A stretch of DNA of 64,000 nucleotides from assembly GCA_945865885.1 (NCBI GenBank), contig CAMBEZ010000001.1:145112-209111 (forward strand). The letters run 5' to 3'. The position numbers were made by a program, and so were the translations under genes. The notes under the pieces were generated by a model. That model searched no databases. It was not told the origin of the DNA and was given only the letters and a program-made list of their open reading frames with translations. This stretch comes from Owenweeksia hongkongensis DSM 17368 (GTDB lineage Bacteria; Bacteroidota; Bacteroidia; Flavobacteriales; Schleiferiaceae). Position 1 is the stretch's first letter. Each line of letters begins with the position of its first letter. Positions 34,515 to 43,630 of the stretch are shown piece after piece.

Positions 34515-35276
34515 GTGCGACTTTTCATCGACCGCGGCAATACCCGCACCAAGGCAATGCTATTGCCGGCTTCAGTAGCCAGCACGCAGCCGTCTCTGGA
34601 GGCATTGGAGGTCCTCCCCGTGCATTACTTGCCCGCTCAACCGTCCGCGGAGGACTGGAGCCGCATTTTGCCCGACGGCACTGCCCTGGAGGGGGTGTGG
34701 ATTTGCGACGCACAAGCCCAACCATCCGCTGCAGCCGAGTGGAGCCCTTTGGCGGAACGAGGTCCTGTATACTGCCTGGAAAATACTAAAAAACCTCCCT
34801 TTCAAGTGGTGTACGGCGGCAACTTGGGTCCGGACCGATTGGCCTTGGCTTGGGCTCTGCAAGCCCTTCAACCCAAAAACGATGCATTGGCCCTATCCGT
34901 CGGTACCTGCCTAACCGTCAACGCCCAGATCCAAGGTGTTTTTCACGGGGGACCCATTTCTCCGGGATTGCACCTGCGTTTGCGTGCCATGCACGAACAA
35001 ACGGCTGCGCTTCCTCTGGCTCAAATTCCCGCGGGACCTGTGGAATGGACAACTCCCGAAAGCACGGAAGGTGCACTGCAGGCAGGAGCCTTCTACGGTT
35101 TGCAAGCTGAAATAAGCGATTGGGTGGAGCGCTGGCGCACGAAATCACCGGAAATAGTTATTTATCTAACCGGTGGGGATGTACCTACTTTGGCTACTAC
35201 GCTAAAAAAAGGCATCTTTGCAGCGCCCAAATTGGCCTTTGTCGGTTTGTGGGCCTGGTCCAATGAAGGGAATTAA
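34515..35276 (+). CDS. coaX: Type III pantothenate kinase
   Basis: Phosphorylates pantothenate in the first step of coenzyme A synthesis. The 253-residue product shows the ASKHA-fold signs: LFIDRGNTRTKAML at the N-terminus, GGNLGPDRLALA, ALSVGTCLTVNAQ and GGPISPGLHLRLRAMHEQTA. These are the CoaX phosphate-binding and substrate loops. The usual DxGNT motif is DRGNT here. The open frame reaches far upstream into the ligase gene, but the GTG at 34515 fits the family. The OM-protein gene starts within its last 14 nt. Confidence 0.9.
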   Translation: MRLFIDRGNTRTKAMLLPASVASTQPSLEALEVLPVHYLPAQPSAEDWSRILPDGTALEGVWICDAQAQPSAAAEWSPLAERGPVYCLENTKKPPFQVVYGGNLGPDRLALAWALQALQPKNDALALSVGTCLTVNAQIQGVFHGGPISPGLHLRLRAMHEQTAALPLAQIPAGPVEWTTPESTEGALQAGAFYGLQAEISDWVERWRTKSPEIVIYLTGGDVPTLATTLKKGIFAAPKLAFVGLWAWSNEGN

Positions 35277-36600
35277 AGTACTCATCTCGTTCTTAATTGC
35301 TGCGTCCGCAGCTTCGGCGTCTGCCCAAGTGCTGGACGTCTCTCCCTATTCGTGGTTCGGTTTGGGGACCCAGACCTCCGGTGTCTCGCCGGCCCAAGCG
35401 CTGCACGGTGGCGGTTCTGCCGCATACCGTTCTCCGCTCTACTTCAATCCTGTTCAGCCGGCCGCTTTGGGGCGTTTGAAGTACACAACTTTTGATTTAA
35501 GTGGTTCCTACCAGGGGCTGGTGTACCAAAATTCAGACACGTCCTTGACCACCTCAACGGGCGGTTTTCAGCAAGTAAACTTGGCATTTCCCCTGGCTAA
35601 AGGTTTGGCGGCTTCCGCCGGCTTGCAGCCCTACTCGACGGTGGGTTATCAATTGTCAAGCGTCGTAACCCTACCAGATTTTGGGGTAGCTAAATACACC
35701 TACACGGGCAACGGTGGCCTAACGCAAGCCAATTTAGGCCTTGGGTGGTCTCCCGTAAAGTACTTTTCCGTTGGCGTGCGCGGTGCCTACCACTTTGGGT
35801 CTGTTAAGAAGACAACCCTGTTGGATTTTGGCGACCCCCGCTTCTTAAACATTGGTTCGCGCGAGGAAACGCTTTACCGCGGCTGGCAAGCTACCGCAGG
35901 GGCGCAAGCGGCGTTGCCTCTGGGCAAATGGCTGGATCTGGAGTTGGGCACTACCCAGGCCTTGCGCGCCAACCTGACCGGTGCTCAAACCGCCTTGCAG
36001 TACTCCTTGCTCAACAACGGATCCGCAGTTCCTACTTACCGAGACACGGCTTGGTCCGTGATTGACACCCCGGGGATGGCGCAACTCCCTGCGGACCAGC
36101 GCTACGGTTTGCGGCTGGTTCGTCGTGCACCCGGATCCAACCTGGATGCTTGGACGTTGGCAATGGAAATCCAACGCACTCGAACCCAAGACGCATCGTC
36201 TTTCTATCCAAACGGCGGTTTTCCGGTCTACCGATACGCCGCCGAATCGCGGACGTGGCGTGTGGGCGCAACCCTGGTTCCGGCGCTTGCTTTCCCGCAA
36301 GGAAGTTGGAAAAACGGTCCGGCCAATTGGGTGTATGCAGCGGGCATCAGTCAAGCCCGAACGGGATTGGTTTTGAATCAGGAAACACTCACCCGGTGGG
36401 TGGGAAGCACCGGTGTTACCATTCCGTTAGGTACGCGCAGTTTTGTGCCCGGCGATGTTAAATTTGCAGCCCTCCATTTGGGCGTTCAGTGGGAAACCTA
36501 CGGTACGGCAAAAGCGGGTTTGGTTCGCGAAGACCACCTGCGTGCCGTGTTTGGCCTCACCTTAAACGACCAATGGTTTCAAAAATTCAAATACCGTTGA
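35263..36600 (+). CDS. Predicted outer-membrane beta-barrel protein
   Basis: The 445-residue product has a signal peptide (LISFLIAASAASASAQ). The rest alternates hydrophobic and polar residues in the manner of beta strands (for example LAFPLAKGLAASAGLQPYST and YFSVGVRGAYHFGSV). It ends in a strand-like FGLTLNDQWFQKFKYR. The composition resembles FadL/porin-type barrels of Bacteroidota. It starts inside coaX and lies in a run leading to lptC, so envelope biogenesis or uptake is plausible. No specific function is assigned. Confidence 0.75.
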   Translation: MKGIKVLISFLIAASAASASAQVLDVSPYSWFGLGTQTSGVSPAQALHGGGSAAYRSPLYFNPVQPAALGRLKYTTFDLSGSYQGLVYQNSDTSLTTSTGGFQQVNLAFPLAKGLAASAGLQPYSTVGYQLSSVVTLPDFGVAKYTYTGNGGLTQANLGLGWSPVKYFSVGVRGAYHFGSVKKTTLLDFGDPRFLNIGSREETLYRGWQATAGAQAALPLGKWLDLELGTTQALRANLTGAQTALQYSLLNNGSAVPTYRDTAWSVIDTPGMAQLPADQRYGLRLVRRAPGSNLDAWTLAMEIQRTRTQDASSFYPNGGFPVYRYAAESRTWRVGATLVPALAFPQGSWKNGPANWVYAAGISQARTGLVLNQETLTRWVGSTGVTIPLGTRSFVPGDVKFAALHLGVQWETYGTAKAGLVREDHLRAVFGLTLNDQWFQKFKYR

Positions 36601-36685
36601 TTGCTGAATTAGAACAGTTTGTTTACCGGAAAACAATTTAGCACGCTTTTTGTAATCTACCCTGTACCTTAAATACCCATTCCAT

Positions 36686-38101
36686 ATGAAACGCCTCGTC
36701 CTCCTCCTTGCGCTGCTCCCCAGCACCGCTGTCTTTGCTCAGAAAGGACTCTGGGGTGCCACCGAAGTCGATTCCGTGAACTGCTGGCAGAACTACAACA
36801 TCTTTGGCTCCAACTACAATTCCAAGTCCTACTTGGAAGCGTACGATGCTTGGTCCTACGTCTACAAGAACTGCCCACAAGTGAAGGAGAATATCTTCAT
36901 CTTCGGCCCAACCATTGTTCGGGAAAAAATCAAGGTTACCACGGACGAGAACCAAAAGAAAGCCCTCATCAATCAGTTGATGGAGGTGTACGATTTGCGC
37001 AACAAATACTTTCCCGGCAAGGAGGCTTTTGTTTTGGGCTCCAAAGCTTACGACTACATTCAATTCTTCCCAGAGGATCCCAAAACCGCCTACGACTTGT
37101 TTCAGCAGGCCATGGAGAATGGTGCAACGGACCTCACTCCCCAACAATTGAATGGATATTTTTTGGCGTCCATCCGCTTGGTAAAAGACAAGACCATCGA
37201 CGTGACTCAGTTGTTTGAGGTGTACAACCAAGTGAACGAAACCTTGGAATTCCACACCGACCGCCTGAACAAGTCCGTTACGGACTTGAGCGTTGCACGC
37301 GATTCCGGGACCTTGGACGTCAAAGGCGAAAAAGAATTGGCGCGCAACGAAAAGTTGTTGGAAGGCTACGACAAGGTAGCCGGCAACATCGAGAATTCCA
37401 TTGCTCCGGTTTTGAGTTGCGATCGTTTGAAGGTGATCTATTCGTCGGAAGCATTTGAAGCCAACAAAACCAACGAAGTTTGGTTGAAGCGCGCCCTAAA
37501 GTTGTTGGCCAAGGAACGCCTGGATGACGCGGGGAACACAGTAGACTGCACCGACAACCCGGTCTACTTTAAGTCTGCGGAGGCCCTGTACGCGATGGAT
37601 CCCGACGCTCAAGCGGCCCGCTCCATGGGTCGATTGGCGGTGGTCAATGAAAAATGGCCCGAGGCTACCAAGTTCTTCACAGATGCCATTGCTCTGGAGG
37701 TGGATCCGCGCAAAAAATCCGCCGATTACATGCGCCTGGCCAGCATCCAGCAGAAACTGGGTCAGTTGGCTTCTGCCAAGCAAAGCGCCCTCAAGGCAGC
37801 GAACTTGAACAAGGAAGACGGTCGTCCTTACCTGATCATAGCCAGTTTGTACGCCAGCGCGGCAGGTACTTGCGGCGAGAACGTTTTTGAAAAGAACGCT
37901 GTTTACTGGGCCGCGATTGACTTCGCCAGCAAAGCCAAGTCGGTGGATGCGGGGTTGACCAAGCAGGCGGATGCGTTGATTGCGAATTTCAAGAAAGGCA
38001 TTCCAGATAAGAGCATTGCCTTCCAGTTCAGCAAGAAAGACGGCGACCGCTACACCATCGGCTGCTGGATCAACGAAACCATCACGGTTCGTTTTTATTG
38101 A
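36686..38101 (+). CDS. Exported TPR protein
   Basis: The 471-residue product has a signal peptide (MKRLVLLLALLPSTAVFAQ). It contains helical repeats of TPR type, clearest at KWPEATKFFTDAIALEVDPR and YMRLASIQQKLGQLASAKQS. A conserved-looking block follows (CGENVFEKNAVYWAAIDFAS). It probably acts as a periplasmic scaffold. Its stop overlaps the TTG start of lptC, so it is translationally coupled to the LPS-export gene. Confidence 0.8.
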   Translation: MKRLVLLLALLPSTAVFAQKGLWGATEVDSVNCWQNYNIFGSNYNSKSYLEAYDAWSYVYKNCPQVKENIFIFGPTIVREKIKVTTDENQKKALINQLMEVYDLRNKYFPGKEAFVLGSKAYDYIQFFPEDPKTAYDLFQQAMENGATDLTPQQLNGYFLASIRLVKDKTIDVTQLFEVYNQVNETLEFHTDRLNKSVTDLSVARDSGTLDVKGEKELARNEKLLEGYDKVAGNIENSIAPVLSCDRLKVIYSSEAFEANKTNEVWLKRALKLLAKERLDDAGNTVDCTDNPVYFKSAEALYAMDPDAQAARSMGRLAVVNEKWPEATKFFTDAIALEVDPRKKSADYMRLASIQQKLGQLASAKQSALKAANLNKEDGRPYLIIASLYASAAGTCGENVFEKNAVYWAAIDFASKAKSVDAGLTKQADALIANFKKGIPDKSIAFQFSKKDGDRYTIGCWINETITVRFY

Positions 38102-38661
38102 GTTTGAAAAAAGCCGGGATTTCCACGGTGCGAACAGCATGCCTTGCCGGCATGCTGTTCCTGTTTTGGGGCTGTTCCAACGACCAAAAGGCCGTTGAGG
38201 CCCTGGCGCAGTCTTTTGACGGGGCTGTTGTGGAACAGCGCGGATTCCGTGCGGCAGTCTCCCAAGGCGGTCGCCAACAGTTTACGGTACACGCAAAGCG
38301 AATGGAGCAGTTCACCAAAGCGGAAGTCCCGTACGTTCGGTACTACGATGTGGTGGTGCAGATGAAGAAGATCCCCGGCAAACGCGGGGCTTGGATGAAA
38401 GCAGAACAAGTGGTTCAGCGCCCGGGACAACAGGTTTGGCTTGCGGAGGGTCGAGTGGTGGTTCAGAATCAAGACGGCAATAGATTAGAAACAGAGTCTA
38501 TCGTGTGGGATGCCCAAACGGGTCGTATTTTTGGAGAGCGGGCCGTTCGGTTAACGGCTTCAAGTCAAATTCTTACCGGAACGGGATTTGAAGCAGACGA
38601 CCGGCTCGAGACGTACACCTTATTCAACGCAGCGGGTCAAATGGACTCCAACAACAAGTGA
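38098..38661 (+). CDS. lptC: LPS export periplasmic protein LptC
   Basis: The bitopic/lipoprotein component that passes lipopolysaccharide from LptB2FG to LptA. The 187-residue product has a hydrophobic N-terminus ending in FWGC (likely lipobox). An OstA-like beta-jellyroll follows (VRYYDVVVQMKKIPGKRGAW, AEGRVVVQNQDGNRLETESI, LTGTGFEADDRLETYTL). The start is a TTG overlapping the upstream stop; a second TTG two codons on is also possible. A small membrane-protein gene follows by 4 nt. Confidence 0.85.
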   Translation: MSLKKAGISTVRTACLAGMLFLFWGCSNDQKAVEALAQSFDGAVVEQRGFRAAVSQGGRQQFTVHAKRMEQFTKAEVPYVRYYDVVVQMKKIPGKRGAWMKAEQVVQRPGQQVWLAEGRVVVQNQDGNRLETESIVWDAQTGRIFGERAVRLTASSQILTGTGFEADDRLETYTLFNAAGQMDSNNK

Positions 38662-38665
38662 TCGA

Positions 38666-38887
38666 ATGAAGCCAGAATTGATGGGGAAAACCATGCGCGT
38701 CGTGGAATGGGCATGGGTATTTATTGCCGTGGTTTCGGTTTGGGAAGTGGCCGCCAATTGGTCCACAGACCGTTCCCAGTCTGGTTTGTTTGCCTTGTTT
38801 GGAGTTGGGGCTTTAGTCATGTTTGTGGTTCGACGCAAGCAACGCCAGAAGTTTGAAAGTCGGCACGGGAATAAACCAACCGAATGA
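38666..38887 (+). CDS. Small membrane protein in the lptC cluster
   Basis: The 73-residue product has two hydrophobic helices (VVEWAWVFIAVVSVWEVAAN and GLFALFGVGALVMFVV) joined by a short polar loop. It has a basic C-terminus. It sits between lptC (4-nt gap) and a CNNM/CBS gene (4-nt ATGA overlap). The tight coupling supports it as real, but no function is known to me. Confidence 0.75.
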   Translation: MKPELMGKTMRVVEWAWVFIAVVSVWEVAANWSTDRSQSGLFALFGVGALVMFVVRRKQRQKFESRHGNKPTE

Positions 38888-40122
38888 CCGCTGTACTGCT
38901 CTTATTGGCGGCACTAGTAGCCTCCGCTTTTTTCTCCGGAATGGAGATCGCTTTTCTCTCCGCCAATCGATTGCAGGTGGAGATAGAGGCCAAGAAGGGC
39001 AGCCTGGCCGGACGCATTTTGCCCTGGTTCTACAGGCGCTCTACCTCATTTATTGCGACCATGCTTTTGGGCAATACCGTGGCGTTGGTGCTGGTGGGCA
39101 ATTCAACGGCGCGCCTCCTCAACGAACCGCTTGCGATTCTGGGTTCTCCGTTTGCAGTGGTTGCGGTTCAAACCTTGTTGTCAACGGCCGTCGTATTGGT
39201 TGTAGCAGAGTACATGCCAAAAGCATTTTTCCGGGAGCGTGCCAACGAGTCTTTGCGGGCATTTTCCGGCTTGCTGGCCGCCGTGGTTGTGGCCCTTTCT
39301 CCGGCCGTCTTATTTTTTACGTTGCTCAGCCAGTGGGTGGCTCGGTGGACCGGTAAGAGTGCAGACACCCGCGGTCCAGGTGTTTTTGGACGGGCGGATC
39401 TAGATTATTTAGTGGGCGAGCATTTGGCAGACTCAGACGGCCCCGTTGAGCCGGAAGTAGAACTTTTCCGCAATGCCCTGGAGTTCGCGGAAGTACGTCT
39501 CAAGGCGTGCATGGTGCCAAGAAATGCTATTGAGGCCGTTTCAGTGGGTACAAATTTGGAACTGTTGCGCGAGCGATTTGTTGCCACCGGATACAGCAAA
39601 CTGGTTGTTTACCGCGATTCTGTGGACGATGCGTTTGCGTACGTCCATGCCCATGCACTTTTTCAAAAGCCAAAGTCGCTGGTTTCCGCCTTGACCCCCG
39701 TGGCGTTTTTGCCGGAGACCCTTCTGGCGCATGAGGCTTTTCGTCAATTGGTTGCGTCCAGACGGTCCCTCGCCTTGGTGGTGGATGAATTTGGCACGCT
39801 GGTGGGCATGGTTACTTTGGAAGATTTGACCGAAGAGTTGTTTGGCGAAATCGAAGACGAGCACGACACGGAGGAGACCACCGAACGCATTTTGGGCGAA
39901 CGCGAGTGGTTGTTTTCAGCCCGCCTGGAAGTTTCCTACCTGAACGATGCGTACAAATTGGACCTCCCGGAGTCCGACGCCTACAATACGCTCGGAGGGT
40001 TGTTGGTTCACGGGTTGGGGCACCTCCCTGCAGTGGGCGATTCCCTGCGCGTTGACGAGCTGAATTTAATTGCGGCATCTGTTCGAGCGAATCGTGTAGA
40101 AGAAATCCGATTGAAGGGTTAA
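38884..40122 (+). CDS. CNNM/CBS-domain membrane protein (CorC/HlyC family)
   Basis: The 412-residue product has an N-terminal CNNM domain with four membrane segments (MTAVLLLLAALVASAFFSGM, STARLLNEPLAILG region). A CBS pair (residues about 190-325) includes SLALVVDEFGTLVGMVTLED. A C-terminal transporter-associated domain ends it. Relatives are annotated as hemolysin or magnesium/cobalt efflux proteins; the evidence for either is weak. It is a paralogue of GldE but lacks GldE's acidic linker. It precedes the PpiD-like gene. Confidence 0.88.
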   Translation: MTAVLLLLAALVASAFFSGMEIAFLSANRLQVEIEAKKGSLAGRILPWFYRRSTSFIATMLLGNTVALVLVGNSTARLLNEPLAILGSPFAVVAVQTLLSTAVVLVVAEYMPKAFFRERANESLRAFSGLLAAVVVALSPAVLFFTLLSQWVARWTGKSADTRGPGVFGRADLDYLVGEHLADSDGPVEPEVELFRNALEFAEVRLKACMVPRNAIEAVSVGTNLELLRERFVATGYSKLVVYRDSVDDAFAYVHAHALFQKPKSLVSALTPVAFLPETLLAHEAFRQLVASRRSLALVVDEFGTLVGMVTLEDLTEELFGEIEDEHDTEETTERILGEREWLFSARLEVSYLNDAYKLDLPESDAYNTLGGLLVHGLGHLPAVGDSLRVDELNLIAASVRANRVEEIRLKG

Positions 40123-40128
40123 ACCCTT
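40114..40128. repeat. 15-nt palindrome at the CNNM stop, next to the ppiD promoter
   Basis: AAGGGTTAAACCCTT is a perfect inverted repeat that contains the CNNM stop codon. Its last base is the first base of the -7 element of the next gene. Confidence 0.5.
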
Positions 40129-40135
40129 ATATTTG
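40128..40135 (+). promoter_or_regulatory. -7 element of the PpiD-like gene
   Basis: TATATTTG matches the consensus and lies 34 nt before the ATG. The foldase gene may therefore be transcribed apart from the cluster before it. Confidence 0.55.
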
Positions 40136-40169
40136 CACCCTTAATTTTTCCTTTGTAGCATCCTAGATT

Positions 40170-42284
40170 ATGGCAATTTTTGAAGATATCCGCCGCCGTT
40201 CCGGACTCGTCATCGTTTTGATTGGCTTGTCCTTACTGGCTTTTGTATTGACGGACTTGTTGTCCTCCGGAGGTGTTTTGTTCGTGGACGATTCCGTTGG
40301 AACCATCAACGGTGAAGAAGTCAAAATCCAAGAGTTCAACGCTGAAATGGAGGAGTTGCGCCAGGGAAATCCCCAGTATGCGCAAATGTCCGCCTTGCAA
40401 TTGTCTGAGATGCTTTGGAACAAGCATTTGAACGAGGCCTTGATGACTCCGGTGTACGACGAGTTGGGAATTCAGGTTTCTCAAACAGAATTGATGGAGG
40501 CCATCACCACCAATCCAAACATCACCGGCATGGCGGGTTTTGTGGACCCCAACACCGGTCAATTCAATAAAAGTCTTTTCCTTTCTGCCATCTCCAATCT
40601 TCGCGACAACCGTGGAGCGTCTGAAGAAGCGAAGAGTCAGTGGTTGAACTGGATTCAATTTGAAAACGACATCCGCGACCAAACGTTGCAGCAAAAGTTC
40701 AACGTTGCATTCAGCAAGGGCATGCGCATGCCCGAAGGTTTGGTTCGCCACGAGTATTTGCGCAACGCAGCCACGGCACAAGCTGAGTTGGCCTACATCC
40801 CCTACAGTTCAATTCCTGATTCGGAAGTGACCCCAACGGACGAAGACTTTGAAGAGTACTACGAAGAGACCAAAGAAATGTACCGCACGGAAAAAGACTT
40901 GCGGAACGTTTTGTTTGCCAACTTTGAGTTGGTTCCGTCGGACAGCGATGCGGCCAAGGTGAAGGACGCCATGACGGCGTTGGCTGCTGAGTACCGAGCG
41001 TCGTCCAACGATAGCGATTTCATTGCCCGCAATTCAGAGGTGCCTTTTCAGGATCAATACATCAAGGAAGCGGATTTGTCTAATGGATTGGACACCTTGG
41101 TGAAAGGGCGCCCCGTTGGGTACATGGCCGGTCCGGTATACCAGCAAGGTGCAGCGCAGCTCTTGAAAGTTTTGGATCGACGCATCATTCCGGACTCCGC
41201 TCGCGCTCGCCACATTCTCATTGGTTTTGCAGGTGCTCAGCGTTCTGATGCCACACGTACCTACCCGCAAGCGCAGAAATTGGCAGACAGCCTGTTGGCC
41301 ATCATCAAGTCTAATCCAGGTTCGTTTGACGCGCTGAACGCTCAGTATTCAGGCGATGCAGTGGCCAAGGCCAAGGGCGGTGATTTGGATTGGTTTGGTG
41401 CCAACAACATGACCAAAGCATTTGAAGATTTCTGTTTCCGCAAGTCAACCGGAACTTTGGGTGTGGTGGCCACTGAGTTTGGTTTCCACGTGGTACAGGT
41501 CACCGGCCAAAAGGGCGGTTCTCCTGCGATTCAGCTGGGTTTGGTGGTTCGCAGTATTTTGCCTTCAGCGGAAACAGAAGCAGCAGTTTATGCAGCGGCC
41601 ACAAAATTCTCCAACAAAGCGCGTGAGCTGAAGGAAGGATGGCAGGCAATGGCAGAGCAGGAAAAAGTAGCACTTCGCCCAGCTGAAGAATTGGGCGCAA
41701 CGGACGAGAACGTTCCCGGTTTGGGTCAGGCACGTGAAGTGGTTCGTTGGGCGTTTAACGAGGACCGTGAGTTGGGTGACGTTCAGGTCATCAACAACGA
41801 GTCACGTGGTTATGTAGTTGCAATCTTAACCCAAGTAGCTCCCAAAGGATACCGTTCTTTGGAGGTAGTGAAGGAGCGCATTCGTCCCATGGTGGTGCAA
41901 CGTGCCAAAGCGCGCTTGTTGATGGAGCGTTTGGAGAAAGAGATGCCTAAGGGCTTGGCGAACGCGGCCACGGCATTGAAAGGAATGTACAGTCCAGCTA
42001 CCGTAAGCATGGCGAGCCCGTTCTTGATGGTATCCGGCCAAGAGCCAGAATTGGTAGGACGTTTGGTTGGCAGTAAAAAAGGCGACAAGAGCAATGCATT
42101 CCGCGGCTACAACGGGGTTTACGCTTATGTGGTGCAGTCGGTACAGCCTGCTGCAGACAAAGGGGTATACACGGTGGATGTAGCAAACGCAACCATGAAT
42201 GTGCGCAGCCGTGCTGCGGGTGGTCTGTTCCAAGCGCTGATCAAAAAGGCGGACATCACCGACCGTCGTGGTCAAGTGTTCTAG
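40170..42284 (+). CDS. ppiD: Peptidyl-prolyl isomerase, PpiD/SurA type
   Basis: A membrane-anchored periplasmic foldase for outer-membrane proteins. The 704-residue product has one N-terminal helix (SGLVIVLIGLSLLAFVLTDL). A SurA-like chaperone region follows (residues about 40-340). A parvulin domain (about 343-445; ARHILIGFAGAQ, GGDLDWFGANNMTKAFEDFC and FGFHVVQV) comes next, then a long C-terminal region with a degenerate second rotamase. It has its own promoter and ends at a terminator. Confidence 0.9.
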   Translation: MAIFEDIRRRSGLVIVLIGLSLLAFVLTDLLSSGGVLFVDDSVGTINGEEVKIQEFNAEMEELRQGNPQYAQMSALQLSEMLWNKHLNEALMTPVYDELGIQVSQTELMEAITTNPNITGMAGFVDPNTGQFNKSLFLSAISNLRDNRGASEEAKSQWLNWIQFENDIRDQTLQQKFNVAFSKGMRMPEGLVRHEYLRNAATAQAELAYIPYSSIPDSEVTPTDEDFEEYYEETKEMYRTEKDLRNVLFANFELVPSDSDAAKVKDAMTALAAEYRASSNDSDFIARNSEVPFQDQYIKEADLSNGLDTLVKGRPVGYMAGPVYQQGAAQLLKVLDRRIIPDSARARHILIGFAGAQRSDATRTYPQAQKLADSLLAIIKSNPGSFDALNAQYSGDAVAKAKGGDLDWFGANNMTKAFEDFCFRKSTGTLGVVATEFGFHVVQVTGQKGGSPAIQLGLVVRSILPSAETEAAVYAAATKFSNKARELKEGWQAMAEQEKVALRPAEELGATDENVPGLGQAREVVRWAFNEDRELGDVQVINNESRGYVVAILTQVAPKGYRSLEVVKERIRPMVVQRAKARLLMERLEKEMPKGLANAATALKGMYSPATVSMASPFLMVSGQEPELVGRLVGSKKGDKSNAFRGYNGVYAYVVQSVQPAADKGVYTVDVANATMNVRSRAAGGLFQALIKKADITDRRGQVF

Positions 42285-42309
42285 GTCTTCGTACGTTTAA
42301 CGATTGTCT

Positions 42310-42343
42310 AAAAAAAGGCGACCCGTTTGGGTCGCCTTTTTTT
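42310..42343. terminator. Bidirectional terminator between ppiD and rodA
   Basis: The GGCGACCC/GGGTCGCC stem with loop GTTT is flanked by seven A on one side and seven T on the other. It serves convergent genes. Confidence 0.9.
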
Positions 42344-42370
42344 AGGTGAATGCGGAAGTCCGTCGACCGA

Positions 42371-43630
42371 TCAAAGCTCTTGCCAACGCTGGGCATCCAG
42401 CTTAATGAAGACAAACAAGAGCAGGGTAAAAGCCCAGAGGGAAGAACCTCCGTAGCTGAAAAAGGGAAGTGGAATGCCAATAACCGGCATGATGCCCAAG
42501 GTCATTCCAATGTTCACGACCAAGTGAAAGAAAAGTATGGACACCACACTGTATCCGTAGTAACGGGCAAAAGGACTTTTTTGACGTTCGGCCAAGAACA
42601 CCAGTCGGTAAAGTAGTCCCAGGAAGGCCAGCAATACGGCAACCGATCCTAAAAACCCCCATTCTTCACCAACGGTACAAAAAATGTAGTCGGTTGATTG
42701 CGCTGGTACAAAATTGAATTTGGTTTGCGTTCCCTGAAGGAATCCCTTTCCGCTAAAACCACCGGAGCCGATTGCAATTAGGGATTGAGCGGTTTGATAG
42801 CCGGCCGCTCGGTTGTCTTCCACCTTGCCCAACAACAAATTGACGCGCATCTGTTGGTGTGGTTGCAGTACTTGGTTAAAAAAGAAACCGGTCCCCAATG
42901 TGAGTAGCAAGCTCAAGCCAAGACCCGCAAAAATAGGAAGCGCAATTTTCCGCTGCCGCCTCAACAGTATCAAAACGGTTAGAGCTATCACTGTCAGGCC
43001 AATACAAACACTAAACGCATCAAAAAGCAAGGTGACCAACACCAAAACAATTGCCCACAAACCTAAGAGTAGATAGTATAAAGGAAGACCGGCCCGGTAC
43101 AGAACCAAAGCAAAGGAGAAAAAAACCAAGGCTGAACCGGTGTCTGGTTGTGCCAAGACCAAGACTATTGGCAAAGCCAAAAGGAGCAGAGGTATCCATC
43201 GGTAACGCCATTGCGCTACATCCACATTTTTAAAAGCTAAATACCTACTCAACACCAACGCGGTTCCAAATTTGGCTAATTCAGAAGGCTGGAGGGTAAA
43301 TCCTCCCAATACCAACCAACTTTTATTGCCGCCAACCTCCTTGCCCGCCACCAACACCAAGGCCATCAAGGCCAACGTGACCAAATAGATTGGAATAGAA
43401 AAAAGTTCGTATAGACGGGCATCGGAAAGCAATACCACCAATATCAGCACAACACCAGCTCCAATAAATAGCAATTGCTTGCCGTATTCCTGACTGGTAT
43501 CCCAGATATTACCAAATTCCTCGTTGAAGACGGCGGCATAAATGTTTAACCATCCAAAAAGAACCAGGCCCGCATAGAGCAGTACCACAATCCAATCTAC
43601 TTTTCCAAACCAACCGCGTGATTCCCTCAT
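42371..43630 (-). CDS. rodA: Rod shape-determining peptidoglycan polymerase RodA
   Basis: A SEDS-family glycosyltransferase that polymerises glycan strands for cell elongation together with PBP2. The 419-residue product has about ten helices. It carries the SEDS signatures LQPSELAKFGTALVLSRYLA, QPDTGSALVFF and IGIPLPFFSYGGSSLWAFTL. It is the last gene of the mre operon and overlaps mrdA by 4 nt. Confidence 0.95.
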   Translation of the reverse strand: MRESRGWFGKVDWIVVLLYAGLVLFGWLNIYAAVFNEEFGNIWDTSQEYGKQLLFIGAGVVLILVVLLSDARLYELFSIPIYLVTLALMALVLVAGKEVGGNKSWLVLGGFTLQPSELAKFGTALVLSRYLAFKNVDVAQWRYRWIPLLLLALPIVLVLAQPDTGSALVFFSFALVLYRAGLPLYYLLLGLWAIVLVLVTLLFDAFSVCIGLTVIALTVLILLRRQRKIALPIFAGLGLSLLLTLGTGFFFNQVLQPHQQMRVNLLLGKVEDNRAAGYQTAQSLIAIGSGGFSGKGFLQGTQTKFNFVPAQSTDYIFCTVGEEWGFLGSVAVLLAFLGLLYRLVFLAERQKSPFARYYGYSVVSILFFHLVVNIGMTLGIMPVIGIPLPFFSYGGSSLWAFTLLLFVFIKLDAQRWQEL

